The notes under the pieces were generated by a model, which was not told where the DNA came from, did no database searches, and saw only the letters and a program-made list of their open reading frames with translations. This document shows, in pieces, positions 59,424 through 64,000 of a stretch of DNA of 64,000 bases (its first letter is position 1; each line of letters opens with the position of its first letter). The stretch is taken from positions 1,798,001 through 1,862,000 of the forward strand of contig NZ_JAYEES010000003.1 of the NCBI RefSeq assembly GCF_034653275.1. The letters run 5' to 3'. Source of the DNA: Nitrospirillum sp034653275 (lineage in GTDB: Bacteria; Pseudomonadota; Alphaproteobacteria; Azospirillales; Azospirillaceae). The translations under genes and the position numbers were made by a program.

Positions 59424-59874
59424 GGGTCACACCTTTTTGTGAAAGCCCGTTACGATTTTATTCTTCCTGAAGAAATCGCATGTGGACACGGGCGATAAAG
59501 GGTTCGGTAAATCCCCGAATTCGTCTGTCTTCTAAGATCACTATAAGCAAATACCGACGCCATCGTCTCTCCGTATTTCGGGAAGAACGCTAGGTTTATC
59601 GCTGTATTTATTCGGTCTATTTAACGGACGGACTATGACCATCCGATTATGCGACGTGCTGCCCTGATGGGTGCTGGGATAGTCTGGTCAAAGGAGGGGA
59701 AGGGAAATTTTGCGGTACTGGCCGGCCCCTGCCCTATGCCCATCGCCGCAGTCCTCCCTCGGGGAGCTTACACGGGAAGGACGGCTATCCCGTTGCCGCC
59801 ATGGAACAAAGCTGATGCTGGCCGCTTTAGTCTTGGTGCGAAGGGCATAGGCCCGGGCTTTTGGGAAGGATGTT
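59424..59874. promoter_or_regulatory. Divergent region between sigma factor and small NepR-like gene
   Basis: 451 bp. The sigma-proximal 200 bp is AT-rich for this genome (TTTATCGCTGTATTTATTCG at about 59594-59613). No gene is supported. An EcfG-like promoter candidate at 59803-59828 precedes the NepR-like gene. Confidence 0.5.
59803..59828 (+). promoter_or_regulatory. Candidate EcfG-type promoter
   Basis: GGAAC (59803-59807), 15 bases, then CGCTTT. The consensus is GGAAC-N16/17-CGTT, so the -35 is exact while the -10 and spacing are each off by one. It lies 46 bp before the small NepR-like gene. Confidence 0.3.
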
Positions 59875-60102
59875 ATGACCAAGCGGCAGAAAAGCATTGA
59901 GTTTCAGCGCTCTCCGGCCCTGACGCCCCTTGTGGCGGCGGGATGCTCGACGGTGGCGGCCTATGCCACCCCCTTCGACATCGTCCAAGACGCGGTGGAT
60001 GACCAGATCCGGGAAATGTTCTGTGACGCCGTTGCCGAGCCCCTGCCGGCCGAGATCCATGCCCTGCTGGCCCGTCTGCAGGGGAAAGCCCTGCTGAACT
60101 GA
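59875..60102 (+). CDS. Small protein with NepR-like C-terminus
   Basis: 75 residues from ATG 59875 behind GGGAAGGA. The second half, DQIREMFCDAVAEPLPAEIH followed by ALLARLQ, resembles the NepR helix pair (L..lYd.vv.epvP..f..LL..L). NepR is the anti-sigma factor of EcfG. The first half (LTPLVAAGCSTVAAYATPFD) is not NepR-like and is mildly hydrophobic. Proximity to the EcfG-type sigma gene supports a regulatory link; this is inference. Followed by a strong terminator. Confidence 0.55.
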   Translation: MTKRQKSIEFQRSPALTPLVAAGCSTVAAYATPFDIVQDAVDDQIREMFCDAVAEPLPAEIHALLARLQGKALLN

Positions 60103-60138
60103 GGCGTCCGCCGCCTTGGCGGCACGCCCGAAAACCGG

Positions 60139-60176
60139 AAGGCCGGCCCCGTCGCGGGGGCCGGCCTTTTCATTTT
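60139..60176 (+). terminator. Intrinsic terminator
   Basis: AAGGCCGGCCCC (60139-60150) pairs perfectly with GGGGCCGGCCTT (60157-60168) around a 6-base loop, then TTCATTTT. Downstream of the NepR-like gene and usable by the convergent PfpI gene. Confidence 0.85.
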
Positions 60177-60193
60177 GGCGTTGACGGACGGGA

Positions 60194-60745
60194 TCAGCGC
60201 GTATGCCGGCCCTCGCCCACCTCTTCGATGATCTTGGCGACGAACGCCGGCAGGTCGTCCGGCGACCGGCTGGTGATGACGCCGTTGTCCACCACCACCT
60301 CTTCGTCCACCCAGTCCCCGCCGGCGTTCTCTACGTCCTTGCGTATGGACTTGTAAGAGGTGACGCGGCGTCCGCGCAGGGCGTCGGCCTCCACCAGCAG
60401 CCAGGGGCCGTGGCAAATGGCGGCCACCACCTTGCCACTCCCCAGGAAGCCGGTGACGCGGCGCATGGCGTCCGGATCCACCCGCAGCAGGTCGGGATTG
60501 ATCTGGCCGCCGGGCAATACCACCGCCTGGTAATCCTCCACCTTGGTGTCGGCGATGTGCAGGTCGGCCTCCACCGTCTCGCCCCAGTCGGTGTGGTCCC
60601 AGCCACGGATGGGCTTGCCGTCCGGGGTGGCCACGTCGACCTTGGCGCCGGCTTTGCGCAGCTCGTCCCTGGGGACGGTCAGTTCGGATTGCTCAAAGCC
60701 GTTGGCGGCCAGGATCAGGATGCGGGTGTCGTGGATGTCGGCCAT
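60194..60745 (-). CDS. DJ-1/PfpI family protein (type 1 glutamine amidotransferase-like)
   Basis: 183 residues from ATG 60745. Core: RILILAANGFEQSELTVPRD, KVDVATPDGKPIRGWDHTDW, YQAVVLPGGQINPDLLR and the nucleophile elbow AAICHGPWLLVEAD (Cys before His), with conserved Glu in GFEQSE. PfpI/YhbO/YraA-type proteins act as deglycases, glyoxalases or stress chaperones; exact activity is debated. Near the EcfG-type sigma factor, fitting a stress role. Confidence 0.9.
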   Translation of the reverse strand: MADIHDTRILILAANGFEQSELTVPRDELRKAGAKVDVATPDGKPIRGWDHTDWGETVEADLHIADTKVEDYQAVVLPGGQINPDLLRVDPDAMRRVTGFLGSGKVVAAICHGPWLLVEADALRGRRVTSYKSIRKDVENAGGDWVDEEVVVDNGVITSRSPDDLPAFVAKIIEEVGEGRHTR

Positions 60746-60865
60746 GACCGGCGTTTCCTTTGCTGATGGGCGGGTGCTGATGGGCGGGAAAGTCGGCTGG
60801 ACAACCCCCGCCCGCCCCCACCGGTTCCCCAACTATCAGGACGTCGCCAGTTGGTGAAACGGACG

Positions 60866-61396
60866 TCAGGCGGCCGGCTGCGCCCGTGCCAGATAGTCGT
60901 CCAACTGGTCCAGCGTGCCGTTCCAGCCCTGGCGCATGCTCTCGGCCCCGGCGGCGAAGGTCGCCTCTTCCTCCGCCGTGGCGTTGACCGGCACGGCGGT
61001 GCAATCCAGGCGGGTGCCGCCCTCGTCCGCGATGAAGGCCGTGGTGCTCAGCATCTCCAAGGGCCAGGTGGGGCTCATGGGGTGGCGCACCGGCGTGCCG
61101 TCGGCGTCGGTGAAGGAGACGAGGAAGGACATCAGGCCCGGCGTCGACGGCGTGGGCGCCGTGATTTCGCGGAAGGTCCATTTGCCCCACATGGTGAAAT
61201 CACCCACCTCCGCCGGTGGCTTCATGCCATAGAAGAAGGCGCCGCCGGGCCGCAGATCCAGGTCGCCCCGCACCCAGGTGAAGCCCTTGGGCCCCCACCA
61301 CAGGCGCAGCCGCTCCGGCTCCGTATAGGCGGACCATAGCAGGCAGGGGGTGGCGGCGAAGCGGCGGGAAATACGGAATTCTGGCGTCTCGTTCAT
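60866..61396 (-). CDS. SRPBCC / AHSA1 domain protein
   Basis: 176 residues from ATG 61396. START-like AHSA1 pattern: FRISRRFAATPCLLWSAYTE, PERLRLWWGPKGFTWVRGDL, DLRPGGAFFYGMKPP, and the C-terminal helix ESMRQGWNGTLDQLDDYLAR. Ligand-binding helix-grip fold; function unknown. Last gene of the YCII / sigma / VOC / SRPBCC run on the minus strand, a combination that recurs in many bacteria. Confidence 0.88.
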   Translation of the reverse strand: MNETPEFRISRRFAATPCLLWSAYTEPERLRLWWGPKGFTWVRGDLDLRPGGAFFYGMKPPAEVGDFTMWGKWTFREITAPTPSTPGLMSFLVSFTDADGTPVRHPMSPTWPLEMLSTTAFIADEGGTRLDCTAVPVNATAEEEATFAAGAESMRQGWNGTLDQLDDYLARAQPAA

Positions 61397-61436
61397 GGTC
61401 CCGGTCCTTCCTTTGCTGGTTCGATGTCCGGCCGCT

Positions 61437-61919
61437 TCAGGGGGCCGCCTGGCCGGCGGCCAGCGGGCATGGCTCGCCGGGGGCGCCCAGCGGATGGGCG
61501 AAGCTCCACAGATGGCCGAAGGGATCGGCCACTTGGCCATAGCGGGCGCCCCAGAAGGCGTCGATGGCCGGCATGGTGACCGCGGCGCCGGCCGCCACCG
61601 CCCGGTCCATGGCGGCGTCACAGTTGGGCACCTCCAGATGCATGACCACGCTGGTGCCCCTCAGCAGGGCCGGTGGGGCGCTGGTGCCGCCATGCTCCGC
61701 CCGGTACTCGGGGAAATCATCACGCAGGAACAGGCGGGCGCCGTTCATGCGGATCTCGGCATGCAATAGCCGGTCGCCGTCCTGGGCCGGCATGCGGAAC
61801 ACTTCCTCCGCACCCAGGGCCTGGGCGTAGAAGGCCAGCGCCGCCTTGGCGTCGCCGACCACCAGGTGGGGAATGACGCCCTGCTGGAGGGGATGCATGG
61901 TCTGGATGGCATCGGACAT
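61437..61919 (-). CDS. VOC family (glyoxalase/PhnB-like) protein
   Basis: 160 residues from ATG 61919, eight bases after GGGAGA. PhnB-like VOC fold: IPHLVVGDAKAALAFYAQAL, LHAEIRMNGARLFLRDDFPE, VVMHLEVPNCDAAMDRAVAA and FWGARYGQVADPFGHLWSFA. Metal-dependent or ligand-binding; substrate unknown. 40 bp before the SRPBCC gene and co-directional with it and the sigma-like gene. Confidence 0.9.
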   Translation of the reverse strand: MSDAIQTMHPLQQGVIPHLVVGDAKAALAFYAQALGAEEVFRMPAQDGDRLLHAEIRMNGARLFLRDDFPEYRAEHGGTSAPPALLRGTSVVMHLEVPNCDAAMDRAVAAGAAVTMPAIDAFWGARYGQVADPFGHLWSFAHPLGAPGEPCPLAAGQAAP

Positions 61920-62033
61920 GGTCACGCTCTCCCGTTGATTGCCCTGTTTATGACTGCTGGGGCCACGCCGGACGCGGGGCCTGTCCCAAGGACGACGGCC
62001 ATGGTGCCGTCCCGACAGGGCGTATGATTTTTT

Positions 62034-63308
62034 TCAGGTCGGGGCCGCGTCGCGTGCCAGCCGGTCCAGATGCTGGCGGATGTGGGCGGCCTCCGCCGGC
62101 GTGTGGGCCAGGGCGATGGCACGGTCGAAGGCCACGCGCGCCTCCGCCGTGCGGCCCAGCTGCGTCAGATAGGCGCCCTTCACTCCGAAGAAGTGGAAGT
62201 AGCCGGCCAACCGCTCGGCCAGGGGCTCGATCATGGCCAGGGCCGCCGCCGGCCCCCGCACCTTGGCCGTGGCGACCGAGCGGTTCAGCGTCACCACCGG
62301 CGAGGGCTGGATGTGTTCCAGGGTGGCGTACAGCAGGTCGATCTGCGTCCAGTCCGTTTCGGCCGCCGTGGCGGCCCGGGCGTGGAGGGCCGAGATGGCC
62401 GCCTGCACCAGGTAGGGCGTGGGCTGGCCGTGGCGCATGGCCTTGTCGATCAGGGCCAGGCCCTCCGCGATCATGGGGGCGTTCCAGCGGCCGCGGTCCT
62501 GGTCCTCCAGCAGCACCAGGTTGCCCTCGCCATCGAAGCGGGCGGCGGATCGCGCCTGTTGCAGCAGCATCAACGCCAGCAGGCCCATGATCTCCGGTTC
62601 CGACGGGAATAGGCGCAGCAGCAGGCGGGCCAGGCGGATGGCCTCATGCGCCAGGGGCGCCCGGCGTTCCACCGTGTCGCCGCCAGCGGAGTAACCCTCG
62701 TTGAACAGCAGGTACAGCATGGCGGCGACGGCGCCCAGCCGCTCTGCTCGCTCTGGCGCGCCGGGGGTTTCGAACGGCACGCCGGACCGGGTGATGCGCG
62801 CCTTGGCCCGGGTGATGCGCTGTTCCATGGCGCTGTCGCTGACCAGGAAGGCCCGCGCGATCTCCGCCACGCTGAGGCCGGAGACGATGCGCAAGGCCAC
62901 GGCGATCTGCTGCGTGGCCGGCAGGTCGGGCGGACAGCAGATGAACAGCAGGCGCAGGATGTCGTCGCGATAGCCGGCGCCGTCCAGGCGTTCCGCCAGT
63001 TCGGCCTCGGCATCCCCGTCGCCGCCGTCGCTGTCGGCCAGCGTGTCCTCTTCCGGCAGGGGCTGCTGGCGGGCCAGGCGGCGTACCGTGTCCAGGGTGG
63101 CGTTCCGCCCGACGAAGATCAGCCAGGCGGCGGGATCGCGTGGCGGACCGTTGCGCGGCCAGGCCTTCAGGGCGCGCAGGGACGCCTCCTGGAACGCCTC
63201 CTCCGCCGTGTCCAGGTCGCGAAAATAGCGCAACAGGGCCCCCATCGCCTGTGGCCGGGCGGCCGTCAGCGCGGTGTTGATCCAGGCCATGTCGGCGGCC
63301 TCGGCCAT
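62034..63308 (-). CDS. ECF-like RNA polymerase sigma factor with DUF6596
   Basis: 424 residues from ATG 63308. Sigma-70 region 2 (MGALLRYFRDLDTAEEAFQE, ASLRALKAWP, AAWLIFVGRNATLDTVRRLA) and region 4 (RIVSGLSVAEIARAFLVSDS AMEQRITRAKA-type) are followed by a long C-terminal helical extension of about 230 residues (DUF6596: YLLFNEGYSAG, LARLLLRLFPSEPEIMGLLA, LNRSVATAKVRG). This type almost always pairs with a YCII-domain gene, as here 4 bp upstream. Target promoters are unknown; the extension may replace an anti-sigma factor. Confidence 0.9.
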   Translation of the reverse strand: MAEAADMAWINTALTAARPQAMGALLRYFRDLDTAEEAFQEASLRALKAWPRNGPPRDPAAWLIFVGRNATLDTVRRLARQQPLPEEDTLADSDGGDGDAEAELAERLDGAGYRDDILRLLFICCPPDLPATQQIAVALRIVSGLSVAEIARAFLVSDSAMEQRITRAKARITRSGVPFETPGAPERAERLGAVAAMLYLLFNEGYSAGGDTVERRAPLAHEAIRLARLLLRLFPSEPEIMGLLALMLLQQARSAARFDGEGNLVLLEDQDRGRWNAPMIAEGLALIDKAMRHGQPTPYLVQAAISALHARAATAAETDWTQIDLLYATLEHIQPSPVVTLNRSVATAKVRGPAAALAMIEPLAERLAGYFHFFGVKGAYLTQLGRTAEARVAFDRAIALAHTPAEAAHIRQHLDRLARDAAPT

Positions 63309-63312
63309 GATC

Positions 63313-63696
63313 TCATGCCCCGGCGGCAGTGGGGGCGGGCGCCGGGTGGTAGAGGGCCACCGGCCGGATCTCATAGCTGCCGCCGGGGTTGGCGCGGCCC
63401 AGCTCGCGCGCGGTGTCCAGGATTTGCTCCAGCGTCTCCCCTTCCACCAGGTAGAAGCCCAGCAGTTGCTCCTTGGTTTCGGCGAAGGGGCCGTCGATCA
63501 CCAGCGGCGGGTCGCTGTCCTTGCGCAGCGTGGTGGCCGCTGTGGTGGGCAACAGCCGGGCGACGGGGCCCAGGCGACCCTCGCGCGCCAGCGTCTCATG
63601 CACCACCGACAGCTTGGCCATCACGGCGTCGTCCTCCTCCTTGGTCCAGGAACCGACGACGTCTTCGCGGTGATAGCACAGGATGGCGTACAGCAT
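63313..63696 (-). CDS. YCII-related domain protein
   Basis: 127 residues from ATG 63696. YCII/DGPF fold: MLYAILCYHREDVVGSWTKE, HETLAREGRLGPVARLLPTT, the signature VIDGPFAETKEQLLGFYLVE and SYEIRPVALYHP. DGPF-type YCII proteins are the standard partners of DUF6596 sigma factors; proposed to be sensors or small enzymes. First gene of this operon. Confidence 0.92.
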   Translation of the reverse strand: MLYAILCYHREDVVGSWTKEEDDAVMAKLSVVHETLAREGRLGPVARLLPTTAATTLRKDSDPPLVIDGPFAETKEQLLGFYLVEGETLEQILDTARELGRANPGGSYEIRPVALYHPAPAPTAAGA

Positions 63697-63825
63697 GGGT
63701 GATCCTCCAGCGGCGGGACGGCCGGTTTGCAACCGGTTCTTCCCCAGGACGGCCGAGTATGCCCGGATCCGACACCGCCACCGGAAAAATCTTCGGTGTA
63801 ATACCGGCCTCAGGCCCCTAGCCGG

Positions 63826-64000
63826 TCAAGACTGCCCGCGCAGGTAGGCCAGGAAGGTGGGGCTGGCGCCCAGCGCCTCGAACACCGGCAGCACCAGTTG
63901 GAAACCGTTGTCGCTGTTGGTCAGGAACACCGCGCCCTTGCGGGTGGTCGGGCTGTACCACGCGAAGGTGGCCACCCCCTCGTCCCGGCCGGTGTGCATC
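63826..64000 (-). CDS. Serine hydrolase (beta-lactamase-like), C-terminal fragment
   Basis: The gene enters from the right edge; its stop is at 63826-63828 and 57 complete codons are visible. MHTGRDEGVATFAWYSPTTR and KGAVFLTNSDNG match the C-terminal H-x-G (KTG-equivalent) and VvLTN strands of class C beta-lactamase/serine hydrolases (PF00144). Nucleophile and function cannot be assessed from this part. Confidence 0.75.
   Translation of the reverse strand, partial: MHTGRDEGVATFAWYSPTTRKGAVFLTNSDNGFQLVLPVFEALGASPTFLAYLRGQS

Noticed and set aside
1..64000. CRISPR array, tRNA, rRNA, prophage or intact insertion sequence
   Set aside because: No regularly spaced repeats, no cloverleaf or rRNA-like segments, no phage structural genes and no full transposase were seen; only the IS5-type tail at 5.5 kb.

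Overview
The window is a GC-rich, densely coded stretch of an alphaproteobacterial chromosome. Many small operons lie on both strands, often with overlapping or nearly overlapping ends. An EcfG-type sigma factor, TonB-dependent receptors of the Caulobacter/Xanthomonas kind, a complete TRAP transporter, an IalB-like protein and a DUF3309 protein point to Alphaproteobacteria. Pectin/uronate use together with lysine catabolism would suit a plant-associated Azospirillaceae-like organism (Azospirillum, Niveispirillum, Nitrospirillum), but that placement is inference.

Region by region. 1-5.3 kb: the 3' end of an inositol-monophosphatase-family gene, a membrane protein, an exported S9 prolyl peptidase and a two-gene glycosyltransferase operon. 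5.4-7.3 kb: a decayed IS5-type transposase tail followed by a hydrolase/DUF6265 pair that looks acquired. 7.4-11.7 kb: an SDR, MazG, a 2-oxoglutarate/Fe(II)-type oxygenase, a frameshifted secreted protein, a TfoX-N protein and a half-size EamA protein. 11.7-14.4 kb: two tandem paralogues that I read as degenerate GGDEF-EAL proteins. 14.4-21.8 kb: a YdeI-like protein and a three-gene operon coding for transglutaminase-DUF2126, ATP-grasp/Alpha-E and transglutaminase. 22-27 kb: a TonB receptor followed by a TPR/2OG-oxygenase protein. 27.4-31.7 kb: an Lrp regulator divergent from a lysine-degradation operon (lysine 6-dehydrogenase, aminoadipate-semialdehyde dehydrogenase, DUF1338/HglS-like enzyme).

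32.7-54.6 kb is a pectin/uronate utilisation locus: pectate lyase, LacI regulator, uxaC-kduI-kduD, OprB porin, TRAP transporter, a FAH-family hydratase, fructuronate-reductase-like uxuB, kdgK, two esterases and a large TonB receptor. Seven copies of one exact 10-mer, TGACACCGGT, sit upstream of its transcription units. This is the best evidence for a single LacI-controlled regulon. Polymer would be cut outside, carried by the TonB receptor or porin and the TRAP system, and its unsaturated and saturated uronates converted to 2-keto-3-deoxygluconate and phosphorylated. KDPG aldolase and mannonate dehydratase are not in the window.

54.6-64 kb: a small exported protein, nitronate monooxygenase, slyX, an AraC regulator, a stress-type island (three small proteins, an EcfG-type sigma factor, a small NepR-like protein and a DJ-1/PfpI protein), a YCII / ECF-like sigma (DUF6596) / VOC / SRPBCC cluster, and the 3' end of a serine-hydrolase gene. 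No rRNA, tRNA, CRISPR array, prophage or intact insertion sequence was seen.
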